A DNA stretch of 64,000 nt, from the NCBI GenBank assembly GCA_947473475.1, contig CANJBZ010000017.1:19868-83867 (forward strand). Direction: 5' to 3'. The stretch is from Alphaproteobacteria bacterium. Lineage in GTDB: Bacteria > Pseudomonadota > Alphaproteobacteria > Micropepsales > Micropepsaceae. Both the position numbers and the translations under genes were made by a program. The notes beneath the pieces are model-generated. The model did not search any database, had not been told where the DNA came from, and saw nothing but the letters and a program-made list of their open reading frames with translations. This document shows, one piece after another, positions 1 through 8,095 of this stretch (the first letter of the stretch is position 1; the number at the start of each line of letters is the position of its first letter).

Positions 1-210
1 GCAAAGGCGCGTGAAGCTGTGATGGAATTCGATCACCCCGTGGAAGGTCGCGTGAAATCCATCGGCTTCCCCGTCAAACTTTCCGAGACGAAACAGAAAG
101 TGCTGCGGCACCCGCCTCTGCTCGGCGAACACAACGACGAAATCCTCGCGGAACTCGGTATCGACGAAACAACGCGCGAGAAACTTCGCGCCGAAGGAGC
201 AGCGCCATGA
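1..210 (+). CDS. CaiB/BaiF family CoA-transferase, C-terminal end (partial)
   Basis: The reading frame is open from the first base and stops at 210, so only the last ~69 residues are present and the start lies outside the window. The tail has the pattern typical of formyl-CoA/succinyl-CoA transferases of the CaiB/BaiF (class III) family: a 'PVKLSET' segment, then 'PPLLGEHNDEILAELG' near the C-terminus. Such enzymes move CoA between carboxylic acids and activate a substrate for beta-oxidation-like steps. Its stop overlaps the start of the enoyl-CoA hydratase gene by four bases (ATGA), implying translational coupling. The acid activated cannot be told from this fragment. Confidence 0.85.
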   Translation, partial: AKAREAVMEFDHPVEGRVKSIGFPVKLSETKQKVLRHPPLLGEHNDEILAELGIDETTREKLRAEGAAP

Positions 211-980
211 GCGAAGGCAGCGTTCATTATTCTGTTGCGGGCGGCGTCGCGACCGTCGTGTTCGACCGTCCGGAAGCGCGCAATGCCATGACGTGGGCGA
301 TGTATAGCGCGCTTGGGGCGGCATGCGAGCAGATCGCGTCGGATGATGCCGTACGCGTTGCGGTGTTCCGTGGCGCGGGCGGGGCTTTCGTCGCGGGAAC
401 CGACATTCAGCAGTTCACCGCGTTCACCGGCGGCGAAGACGGCATCGACTACGAAAAGCGCATCGAGGCGGCTATCGGGCAAATCGAGCACGTGCAGAAG
501 CCCATCATCGCTGTGGTCGAAGGGTTCTGCGTCGGCGGCGGTCTTGCCATCGCAGCGGCTTGCGACTTTCGCATTGCGGCAACCGGCGCGCGGTTCGGCG
601 TTCCCATTGCACGCACCCTCGGAAATTGCCTCTCCGTCGGCAACGTCGCGCGGCTGGTGGCGGGCTTTGGCGCCGGGCGTACCAAGCGCATGCTGATGCT
701 CGCCGAAATGATCGGCGCCGAAGAAGCTCAAGCTTGCGGCTTTGTCGATGTCCTCACCGAGGCCGCCGATCTCGATGCAAAACTTTCCGAGATGTGCAAA
801 CGCCTGCTGTCGCATGCGCCCATCACCATGCGCTGCGCCAAGGAAGCCGTGCGCCGCATCCGCACCGCCAATATTCCCGACGGCAGCGATTTGGTCCGTG
901 CCGCTTACGGCAGCGCCGACTTCAAGGAGGGTGTCGCGGCATTCCTCGCCAAACGTCCGCCTGCATGGCAAGGCCGCTGA
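207..980 (+). CDS. Enoyl-CoA hydratase/isomerase family protein
   Basis: A 257-residue crotonase-fold protein, the normal length for the family. The oxyanion-hole regions are visible: 'RPEARNAMT' near residue 25, 'GAGGAFVAGTDIQQF' near 58, and 'VVEGFCVGGGLAIAAACDFRIA' in the middle. It would hydrate or otherwise process an enoyl-CoA in the cytoplasm. It is coupled by ATGA overlap to the upstream CoA-transferase, so the pair probably activates and then hydrates the same acid. One of the two catalytic glutamates of classical hydratases is not obvious, so isomerase or lyase chemistry is possible. Confidence 0.9.
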   Translation: MSEGSVHYSVAGGVATVVFDRPEARNAMTWAMYSALGAACEQIASDDAVRVAVFRGAGGAFVAGTDIQQFTAFTGGEDGIDYEKRIEAAIGQIEHVQKPIIAVVEGFCVGGGLAIAAACDFRIAATGARFGVPIARTLGNCLSVGNVARLVAGFGAGRTKRMLMLAEMIGAEEAQACGFVDVLTEAADLDAKLSEMCKRLLSHAPITMRCAKEAVRRIRTANIPDGSDLVRAAYGSADFKEGVAAFLAKRPPAWQGR

Positions 981-1256
981 GCGCAAGCCGAGGCCGCCAC
1001 ACGAACTTCCCAAGAGATTTAAGAACCGCATTACGGCTCCAGCGCACCGGGTGACCGGCCGCGTCCGATCCACGGATCTCGCAATATTTGTCATTGTGCC
1101 CTCATACGAGCGCAGAGGGGCTTCTCTTTTTGCCACACGGACAATTGTTCCTTCTAACAAACACGTGTTCGCGCCGGGGATTGCTCGACGCTTGCGACTG
1201 CTCTGGATTACGGCTCGGTAACCTTCCGGTTCACGCCCTTTTCAGAGCACACATTT

Positions 1257-2762
1257 ATGGATTTTGCCCTCGCCGCATCGACATTGGTTGGCCTGCTGAC
1301 GACGCCCTATTTGCTGGGGTTAATGCTGGTGGGGGTTATTGTCGGCATTTTCATGGGCATAGCGCCGGGCGTTGGCGGCAAGCTCGGGCTCGTGCTGCTT
1401 ATCCCCTTCGTCTACGGCATGGACCCGCTCGCGGGCGCCGTCTTTCTGCTGTCCATGCATGCGGTGGTGCACACAGCCGGCGCGGTGACCAGCATCCTCA
1501 TCGGCGTACCCGGTGAAGGTGCGACAGCGGCAACCGTGCTCGATGGTTACGCCATGACCAAGAACGGCGAGCCGGGACGTGCGCTGGGGGCGAGCTTCGG
1601 CGCCTCGCTGGCGGGAAGCATTTTTGGCGCGCTGTTTTTGGGGGCTTCGCTGGAAATACTGGAGCCGGTGATTCTGGCGTTCAGTCCGGCGGAGTTCTTT
1701 CTGCTCGCCATTCTGGGCATCACCTTCATCGCCACGCTCAGCGGCAAGAGTGTCGTTAAGGGCCTCATTGTCGGCTGTTTCGGGCTGATGGTTTCTTTCG
1801 TGGGCCTTGATCCCTCCACGGGTTCGGAGCGCTACACCGGCGGTCATCTTTTCCTGTGGGATGGGGTCGATGTCATCACCGCCATCCTCGCGATGTTCGC
1901 GATCCCCGAGATGATTTCGCTCGGCGTTAAAGGTCAAACCTACGCGGCGGATGTTCTGGCGCCGCAGAAAATCCGCTACAGCCAGATTGGGCAGGGGCTG
2001 ATGGACGTCGTCAGACACCGCTGGCTGGTGCTGCGCGTGTCCCTTCTGGTCGCGGCCATCGGGATCATTCCCGGCCTCGGCGGCGACGCCGCGTCGTGGC
2101 TTGCTTACGGCCACACCGTTCAATCCTCGAAGCATCCCGAGCGCTTCGGCAAAGGCGCGGTGGAAGGCGTGATCGGCGCCGAAACCGGTACCTGCGCCAA
2201 GGAGGGTGGTTCGCTGTTGCCGACGCTGTTCTTTGGCGTGCCTGGATCGTCGGGCATGGCGATCATGCTCGGCGCCTTCCTGATGCTCGGACTGCAACCG
2301 GGCTCCGCGATGCTTACCCAGCACGCCGACATTGTGTGGTCGCTGATCTGGTCGCTCGTCGTCGCCAATGTGATCTGCGTCGCCATCCTGTTGTCGCTGG
2401 CGCCTTGGATCGGACGGCTGGCTTACGTCAAAACCAGCTACATGATCCCGGTCGTTCTGCTGTTCGCCATTCTCGGCAGCTATCTCGGCGCGAACGCGTG
2501 GGAAAATTTGATTCTCATCATCATCTTGGGCAGCTTAGGGTATTTGCTGAAGCGGCATGATTGGCCGCGCGCACCGTTTGTCATCGGCGTGATCCTCGGC
2601 AAAGTTGCCGAGGACTCGCTGATCAAGGCGCTGGCGATCTGGGGCTACGGCTTCTTCCTGCGCCCGATCTCGCTGATCCTCATCGCGATGATCATCGGCA
2701 GCGTCGTCTATTACGTCCACAGACAGCGCAGCGGCCGGCTTTCCGTGGCGCCCGGCAGTTAA
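1257..2762 (+). CDS. Tripartite tricarboxylate transporter large permease (TctA family)
   Basis: A 501-residue, highly hydrophobic protein with the duplicated TctA architecture. Two glycine/proline motifs, 'GIAPGVGGK' near residue 36 and 'IPGLGGDAA' near 270, each begin a half; 'GVPGEGATAATVLDGYAM' and 'FFGVPGSSGMA' are the matching substrate-path segments. It is the large membrane subunit of a secondary, Na+/H+-driven carrier that needs a TctB small subunit and a periplasmic TctC receptor, but neither is adjacent. The 276-base gap upstream shows no other gene and should hold its promoter. Neighbouring CoA-transferase and Mo-hydroxylase genes suggest an organic-acid substrate. Confidence 0.93.
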   Translation: MDFALAASTLVGLLTTPYLLGLMLVGVIVGIFMGIAPGVGGKLGLVLLIPFVYGMDPLAGAVFLLSMHAVVHTAGAVTSILIGVPGEGATAATVLDGYAMTKNGEPGRALGASFGASLAGSIFGALFLGASLEILEPVILAFSPAEFFLLAILGITFIATLSGKSVVKGLIVGCFGLMVSFVGLDPSTGSERYTGGHLFLWDGVDVITAILAMFAIPEMISLGVKGQTYAADVLAPQKIRYSQIGQGLMDVVRHRWLVLRVSLLVAAIGIIPGLGGDAASWLAYGHTVQSSKHPERFGKGAVEGVIGAETGTCAKEGGSLLPTLFFGVPGSSGMAIMLGAFLMLGLQPGSAMLTQHADIVWSLIWSLVVANVICVAILLSLAPWIGRLAYVKTSYMIPVVLLFAILGSYLGANAWENLILIIILGSLGYLLKRHDWPRAPFVIGVILGKVAEDSLIKALAIWGYGFFLRPISLILIAMIIGSVVYYVHRQRSGRLSVAPGS

Positions 2763-2783
2763 GGGCCGCTTTCCGTGCCGTTG

Positions 2784-5096
2784 CTATGCGTTGCCCGCCA
2801 AACCGGCGAGAACGCGCGCGGGCGTCAGCGGCAATTGCCGCAAGCGCACGCCGATGGCGTCGTAGACCGCGTTTGCAACGCCCGGCCAGACCGACTCGCT
2901 TGCCGGTTCGCCCACGCGCATCGGCGGCAGATCGGAGCGGTCCACCAGCACGATATCGATGGCATCGGGAATTTCGTTGAAGGTGATGATCGGATAGGTC
3001 GACCAATCCAGGCTTGTTACACGCGAGCGGTCGAAGGTGACTTCCTCCTTCAGCGCCCGGCTGATGCTTTGGATGATGCCGCCCTCGATCTGGTTTTTCA
3101 CGGCATCGGGGTTCACGACAAGGCCGCAATCCTGTGCGATGACCGCGCGCTGCACCTGAACCACACCCGTCTTCTTATTCACGGCGACTTCGAAAATGCC
3201 GGCGACATTGGTGTCGGTGTTTGAACCCAGCATCGCAACGCCACGGCCATAAGCGATGTCGCCGCTCGACGGCTTGGAGTGCGAGGGCCGCGTTTCCCAT
3301 TTCGCCAGCTGCGCGGCCGCTTTCAGCACAGCAACCCCGCGCGGACGCGGCTGATGCTTCAGGCGGAATTCAATCGGGTCCATGCCGGCGGCCGCCGCCA
3401 GTTCGTCCATGAAACATTCGGCGACAAAGATGTTGTCCGGCGAACCGACACCCCGCATGGAGCCGACACGAATGCGCAACGGACCCTGCCGATGCGAGGT
3501 GGGTCCAAGATAGGTGAACACCACGCGCTTGTTGGGCATGTCCTCATAGACCGGCTCGAAATTGCCGGCGGCGCCCGAAAACCCTTCTTCCAAGCCCGGC
3601 TTGTCCCAGCCCGCGAGTTGCGCCGTCACCAGGCTTCCCGGTTCGCCGCCATGTTTGGGCTCGTGATATTCGGGACGCGAATAGCCGGACAATCCGAACG
3701 TCCGCGCCTGCCATGAAACGATTTTGCCGTTCTGATCCAGACCGCCGACGCATTCGCTGATGCGCGCGGCCTTGTAAGCCTCCCACCCATTCTCGTCGGC
3801 GCGCGACCATTGCACGCGCACCGGCTTGCCCACCGCGCGCGACAGCACGATCGCATCGATGGTGACATCGTCCGCGCCGTTCTGGCCGTAGCAGCCCGAT
3901 GCTTCCGTATAGATCAGGCGCACGCGTTCGTTCGGCAACCCCATGAATTTGGCCACCGCTTCGCGTGTGCCATAGGGCGTCTGCGTCCCGCAATACAACG
4001 TCGTGCCGTCGGCGCGCACATCGGCGACCGCGCAGGACGGGCCGATAGAGCCATGGTGATTGAATGGCGAAAGATAGGTGGCGCGCACAACCTTCGCCGC
4101 GGTGGTGAGGCCAGCTTCGACGTCGCCGCTTTTGGTCAGCACGCCGCCCGGTGCGTCTTTCGGGTAACCTTCCGCATATTCCGGCAGATTGTGCAGGGTG
4201 CTGTGCAAGTCCTTCATGTCCGGCAGATCGGCCCAATTGGACCATGTGATTTTCAGGGCCTGCGCGGCGGCAATCGCCTGCTCCTCGCGTTTGCACACCA
4301 CGCCGATCAGATCGTGCTCGCGCACCACCTTCACCAGACCGGGAATATGCGCGACCGAACTTTCGTCGATCGACACGACCGAAGCGCCATGCGCCGGCGG
4401 ACGCACGATGCGGCCGTGCAACATGCCTTCGACCTTCACGTCCTGCATGTAAGTGAAGGTGCCGAAGACCTTTTCCGGAATATCCACGCGGCGAACAGAC
4501 TTGCCGACGATTTTGTATTCGTTCGTTGCTTTCGGTTTCACCTTGCCGGTGACCTTGACGCTGAACTGCTTGCCGCCGACCAATTCGGCGTAAGTGACTT
4601 TCTTCGCCGGATCGCTCTTTACACTGACGACCCCATTGGCCGTCGCCAATTGCTCCGCGGGGACACCCAGCCGCTTCGCGGCAAGCTCCACCAGCGCAGC
4701 GCGGGCTTCCGCCGCCGCCTGGCGAATGGGGCGCGAATGCGCCGAGATGGTGCGGCTGCCGGACGATACGAACTGATCGGGCGTACGGCTTGTATCCGGG
4801 CCGACAAGCCTGACACGATCGAACGCCACATCCAGCTCTTCGGCCATGATCTGCATCAGGCCCGTCGAACTGCCGGTGCCCAATTCGCAGCAACCCGTGA
4901 ACAATGTTGCCCGGCCGTCTTCGCCAATGGCCAGCCAGGAATCGACCTGATCCACCGGCGGGCCGTAGGGGCCGATTTCCATGGCGGCTGCGTCGCTCGC
5001 GCGCATGCTGTTCGCCAGGGTAAAGCCGACAACCAGCGCACCGGCGCCCTTCAGGAAATCGCGGCGGGGGAATGTCTTTTCGAACATCGCGTTCAT
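2784..5096 (-). CDS. Xanthine dehydrogenase-family Mo-binding subunit with Tat signal (IorB-like)
   Basis: A 770-residue large subunit binding molybdopterin cofactor. The start at 5096 is chosen because a GGGAGG ribosome site lies five bases upstream and the next residues give a twin-arginine leader ('FPRRDFLKGAG', then a hydrophobic stretch). Domain order is typical of isoquinoline 1-oxidoreductase beta subunits, with two Mo-binding halves and 'RVGEPASES' near the C-terminus supplying the probable catalytic glutamate. Family members hydroxylate N-heterocycles or aldehydes in the periplasm and pass electrons to cytochromes through the 2Fe-2S partner encoded 11 bases upstream. There is no FAD subunit. 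The substrate is unknown. Confidence 0.9.
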   Translation of the reverse strand: MNAMFEKTFPRRDFLKGAGALVVGFTLANSMRASDAAAMEIGPYGPPVDQVDSWLAIGEDGRATLFTGCCELGTGSSTGLMQIMAEELDVAFDRVRLVGPDTSRTPDQFVSSGSRTISAHSRPIRQAAAEARAALVELAAKRLGVPAEQLATANGVVSVKSDPAKKVTYAELVGGKQFSVKVTGKVKPKATNEYKIVGKSVRRVDIPEKVFGTFTYMQDVKVEGMLHGRIVRPPAHGASVVSIDESSVAHIPGLVKVVREHDLIGVVCKREEQAIAAAQALKITWSNWADLPDMKDLHSTLHNLPEYAEGYPKDAPGGVLTKSGDVEAGLTTAAKVVRATYLSPFNHHGSIGPSCAVADVRADGTTLYCGTQTPYGTREAVAKFMGLPNERVRLIYTEASGCYGQNGADDVTIDAIVLSRAVGKPVRVQWSRADENGWEAYKAARISECVGGLDQNGKIVSWQARTFGLSGYSRPEYHEPKHGGEPGSLVTAQLAGWDKPGLEEGFSGAAGNFEPVYEDMPNKRVVFTYLGPTSHRQGPLRIRVGSMRGVGSPDNIFVAECFMDELAAAAGMDPIEFRLKHQPRPRGVAVLKAAAQLAKWETRPSHSKPSSGDIAYGRGVAMLGSNTDTNVAGIFEVAVNKKTGVVQVQRAVIAQDCGLVVNPDAVKNQIEGGIIQSISRALKEEVTFDRSRVTSLDWSTYPIITFNEIPDAIDIVLVDRSDLPPMRVGEPASESVWPGVANAVYDAIGVRLRQLPLTPARVLAGLAGNA

Positions 5097-5107
5097 CTTG
5101 GCCTCCC

Positions 5108-5575
5108 TCACGCTTCGCTGGCGCGTTTGATGGCGCGCACAATGCGCATATGCGTGCCGCAGCGGCAAAGATTGTTCTGCATCGCGGTTTTGATTTCCGG
5201 CACGCTGGGCTTGGGGTTTTTCTTCAGGAACGCGGCGGCCTGCATGATCATGCCATTGATGCAGTAGCCACATTGCACCGCCTGTTCTTCGATGAAGGCG
5301 GTTTGCAGCTTGTGCGGCTTTTCCTTGGTGCCCAATCCTTCCAGCGTCACGATCTCATCGCGCGCACCCACCGACGACAGCGGCCGCGTGCAAGACCGCA
5401 CCGGCTCGCCATTGATGTGTACCGTGCAAGATCCGCATTGACCGAGGCCACAGCCGAAGCGGGGGCCGTGCAGCCCGGCATCGTTGCGCAGCACATAAAG
5501 GAGCGGCGTCGCGGGATCGTCGACGGTCGCGGTGACCGCCTTTCCGTTCACGCGCAGCGTTTTGGTCGTCGCCAT
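5108..5575 (-). CDS. (2Fe-2S)-binding subunit of molybdenum hydroxylase (IorA-like)
   Basis: A 155-residue protein with two 2Fe-2S clusters. The N-terminal plant-ferredoxin cluster is 'FGCGLGQCGSCTVHINGEPV' followed by a further Cys; the C-terminal helical cluster is 'QCGYCINGM' plus 'NLCRCGTHMRI'. It carries electrons away from the Mo centre of the large subunit encoded immediately downstream. It has no signal peptide, so it presumably rides out of the cell with its Tat-tagged partner, as known for this family. The two genes form an operon transcribed leftward. Confidence 0.92.
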   Translation of the reverse strand: MATTKTLRVNGKAVTATVDDPATPLLYVLRNDAGLHGPRFGCGLGQCGSCTVHINGEPVRSCTRPLSSVGARDEIVTLEGLGTKEKPHKLQTAFIEEQAVQCGYCINGMIMQAAAFLKKNPKPSVPEIKTAMQNNLCRCGTHMRIVRAIKRASEA

Positions 5576-5647
5576 GGAAGGGTCTCGTCCTTAGGGAATA
5601 GGATGGTTTCTCATATTACATCGGCCGATCTGTAGAAGGCCACGTCT

Positions 5648-6997
5648 TCACGCGGTTTTTTCTGCGGCGCCCGGTGCGTCGGTTAAGGCTCCCGCCTGCT
5701 CGCGGGACAGCATGGCTTTCAACAGCGCGCAGACCCCGCCCAGCACCGGGGCCAGCGCCATGATGGTAAGGATCCGCCCCGGCGACATGTTCATGGTCAG
5801 GAGCGCGCCGATGACCAGCGGACTGCACACCTGGCCGAACCGGCCCATGGCAAGGGTCCAACCGGCGCCCGCCGACCGCATGACCGTGGGGTACGACGTG
5901 GCCGCCAGTGCAATCACCGCGGAGGACGCCACGGAAACGGTAAGCCCCAGCCCCATCATCACGGTGCCCGCCAACAGCGGCGTTCCCGCGAGCGCGCCCA
6001 GCGTCGCCAGCAAGACGCCGCCCCCGACAAAGGTGGGCACCAGCGCCCACACCGGCCCGACGCGTTTCAACAAAGCCCCGGCAATCGCCATCCCGAACGT
6101 GGCCACCAGGCTGTAAACCGCCACGAGAAAAGCCGACGTCGCCAGCGGCACGCCCGCTTCCCGGAACAGGGTCGGAATCTGGAGCACGATCACGGTTGTG
6201 GTCCAGAACCCGAAATACAGCATCAGGCCGAGCAAGATCGTGCCGGCGGCTCGGCCGTCGGTGAACAACTCCCGCAAAGAAACTCGCTTCTGTGATGCTT
6301 TCTGGCGTGCGGTCACGTCCACATTGGCCGGCAACGCCGGATCGAGCTTGCGCGCCAGCCGTGCGGACCTGTCCTTCGCCCCGCGCGCCGCCAAAAACCG
6401 CACCGATTCCGGCATCCCGAAGAACAGCAGCACGGCCAAAATCAGCGTCGGCACGCCCCCGGCGTAGAACACCATCGGCCATTCGTAATTCTTGATGAGA
6501 TACGCCGTCATAAAGCCGCCGACCGCATTGCCCAGCGGGTACCCGGCCCAGAGCAAGCTCACCAGCATGGCGCGGTGTTTCTGCGGCGCATATTCGGCGG
6601 CCATGGTGATGAAACAGGGCGTAGCCCCGCCGAGGCCAAGACCGGCAACAAAGCGATAAAACACCAGCACCGGAAAGGAATCGGCAAAGACCGTGAGGCA
6701 GGTGAACACGCCGAACAGCGCCGTGGTGAAGATCAGCATGGGACGGCGGCCGAAGCGGTCGGAGATCGGGCCGAACGCCAGCGCGCCAATGGCGGCGCCA
6801 AACAGCCCCGCGGAATACACCGGCGCAAAGGCGCCGGCCGACATGTGGAAGGCGTCGCGGATCAGCGGCCCGGCAACGCCGATCGACTGGCTGTCCACCG
6901 CATCGAGCACCGCAACCAGCGCGCAAAGGATGAAAACCCGAATCTGCAGCGCCGATATAGGCCGCTCATCGATCAGCCGGTCGACATCGACATGCAT
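5648..6997 (-). CDS. MFS transporter, aromatic acid:H+ symporter (AAHS) type
   Basis: A 449-residue, 12-helix carrier. The loop 2-3 motif 'GPISDRFGRRPMLI' and the 'D-x-x-D' type acidic residues in helix 1 ('LDAVDSQSIG') match the aromatic acid/H+ symporter group (PcaK/BenK-like). The ATG at 6997 is preferred over an upstream TTG at 7006 because a GGGG stretch lies about ten bases before it. It would import the aromatic or heterocyclic acid treated by the neighbouring Mo-hydroxylase. It is co-oriented with the IorAB-like genes, 72 bases upstream of them. Confidence 0.9.
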   Translation of the reverse strand: MHVDVDRLIDERPISALQIRVFILCALVAVLDAVDSQSIGVAGPLIRDAFHMSAGAFAPVYSAGLFGAAIGALAFGPISDRFGRRPMLIFTTALFGVFTCLTVFADSFPVLVFYRFVAGLGLGGATPCFITMAAEYAPQKHRAMLVSLLWAGYPLGNAVGGFMTAYLIKNYEWPMVFYAGGVPTLILAVLLFFGMPESVRFLAARGAKDRSARLARKLDPALPANVDVTARQKASQKRVSLRELFTDGRAAGTILLGLMLYFGFWTTTVIVLQIPTLFREAGVPLATSAFLVAVYSLVATFGMAIAGALLKRVGPVWALVPTFVGGGVLLATLGALAGTPLLAGTVMMGLGLTVSVASSAVIALAATSYPTVMRSAGAGWTLAMGRFGQVCSPLVIGALLTMNMSPGRILTIMALAPVLGGVCALLKAMLSREQAGALTDAPGAAEKTA

Positions 6998-7020
6998 GTC
7001 TTGCAATCCCCTAATGACCC

Positions 7021-7153
7021 CACCCTCCCCTTGAGGGAGGGTCGAATGCGCGGAGCGCGGTTACGCGCGAGCACATTCGGGGAGGGGACATGCTGCGACC
7101 TATCCCCTCCCGAAATTGCTCCGCAATTTCGACCCTCCCTCAAGGGGAGGGTG
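7021..7153. repeat. Palindromic intergenic repeat with 26-bp perfect arms
   Basis: Arms 7021-7046 and 7128-7153 are perfect reverse complements, each built around CCCTCCCCTTGAGGGAGGG, itself palindromic. The interior also contains a smaller hairpin around GAAATTGCTCCGCAATTTC. It lies between the MFS gene start and the 3' end of the XRE regulator gene. Related elements occur near 14.3 kb and 32.7 kb. It resembles REP/BIME-type intergenic repeats. Confidence 0.85.
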
Positions 7154-7186
7154 GGAACTATGGCACAGACTATTGTGCCTCGCACC

Positions 7187-8095
7187 CTACTCACGATGAC
7201 GTGCAATGAGCTCGCGCAGATAGGCCGCAGCGGCACTTCCCTTCAGCGCGCGGCCCCACATGCCTTCGGCGGCACGGTGATGCAGCGTTAAGGCTTCCGG
7301 CGCGGAGGTGATCATCGCCACGCCGACACGGACATTCGGCTCCTCGCCCAGGCGGAAGGGCGACAGAGTCAGCAATTGACGGTCGGGCTGGCGGAAAATC
7401 TGGAATCCCGTGTGCGGCAGAGTCTCCGGCACAATCCCGATCTGCACGCCGATGGGCTCGCGTTCGACAATGCGGGCGAAGTGTTCGACTTCGGCACGGG
7501 CCAGCGCCCGGCGCTCCCGGCGCACATCGTCCGGCAGGCCGAGCCGGCCCACCATTCCGTTGATGAGAAAGCGGGCAATTTCGGACGCCGCGATCAGGTT
7601 CACGATGGCCGGCTGCCGGCGGCGATAGGTTTCCTTGCGCTGAGTCAGCACCGCCATGATCTCTTCGACTTCGCCTTCGGCGCGCGGGTGATCGTCGACG
7701 TTTTCCGGGATGCTCTCTTTCAGCAACTGCCCCAGCACGGCGTTGAAGGCATCGGACGCCAGCAGATAAGACAGCGGTCCCGCCAGCACGATGATGTGCT
7801 CGGCGGTTTCTTCAATCTGCCGCATGCGCTCGAAATAGGTGACGGCAGAGGCGATATATTCCACGCCCACCCCCAGCAATGTCGGCAGCGACACCTGCAA
7901 AAGCTCGGCGAGTTTCTCCAGCGTTTCGATTTTGACGACTTCGCCTTTTTCGAAACGGTAGAGCGCGGTGCGCGAGATACCGATGCGCTTGGCGACGTCT
8001 TCCGCCGAGAGCCCCGACCCGAGCCGGAACGCCTTCAGCCGGTTGCCGATATCGTCAAAGCGGATCGGCACGCAGCTTCTCCCGTCTTGCAGCAT
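7187..8095 (-). CDS. XRE family transcriptional regulator
   Basis: About 302 residues. The N-terminal ~70 residues form a Cro/CI-type helix-turn-helix ('LSAEDVAKRIGISRTALYRFEKGEV'-like region in two helices), followed by a ~220-residue C-terminal region without a recognised ligand-binding domain. It probably senses a metabolite and controls the coxMSL-type operon, whose last gene it overlaps. Two starts are possible, ATG at 8095 and GTG at 8071; both lie inside the 3' end of the upstream gene, so translation is likely coupled. Confidence 0.82.
   Translation of the reverse strand: MLQDGRSCVPIRFDDIGNRLKAFRLGSGLSAEDVAKRIGISRTALYRFEKGEVVKIETLEKLAELLQVSLPTLLGVGVEYIASAVTYFERMRQIEETAEHIIVLAGPLSYLLASDAFNAVLGQLLKESIPENVDDHPRAEGEVEEIMAVLTQRKETYRRRQPAIVNLIAASEIARFLINGMVGRLGLPDDVRRERRALARAEVEHFARIVEREPIGVQIGIVPETLPHTGFQIFRQPDRQLLTLSPFRLGEEPNVRVGVAMITSAPEALTLHHRAAEGMWGRALKGSAAAAYLRELIARHRE

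Noticed and set aside
3810..5267. A 485-residue open frame antisense to the IorB-like gene
   Set aside because: No recognisable domain and Arg/His-rich; the other strand has intact Mo-hydroxylase motifs.
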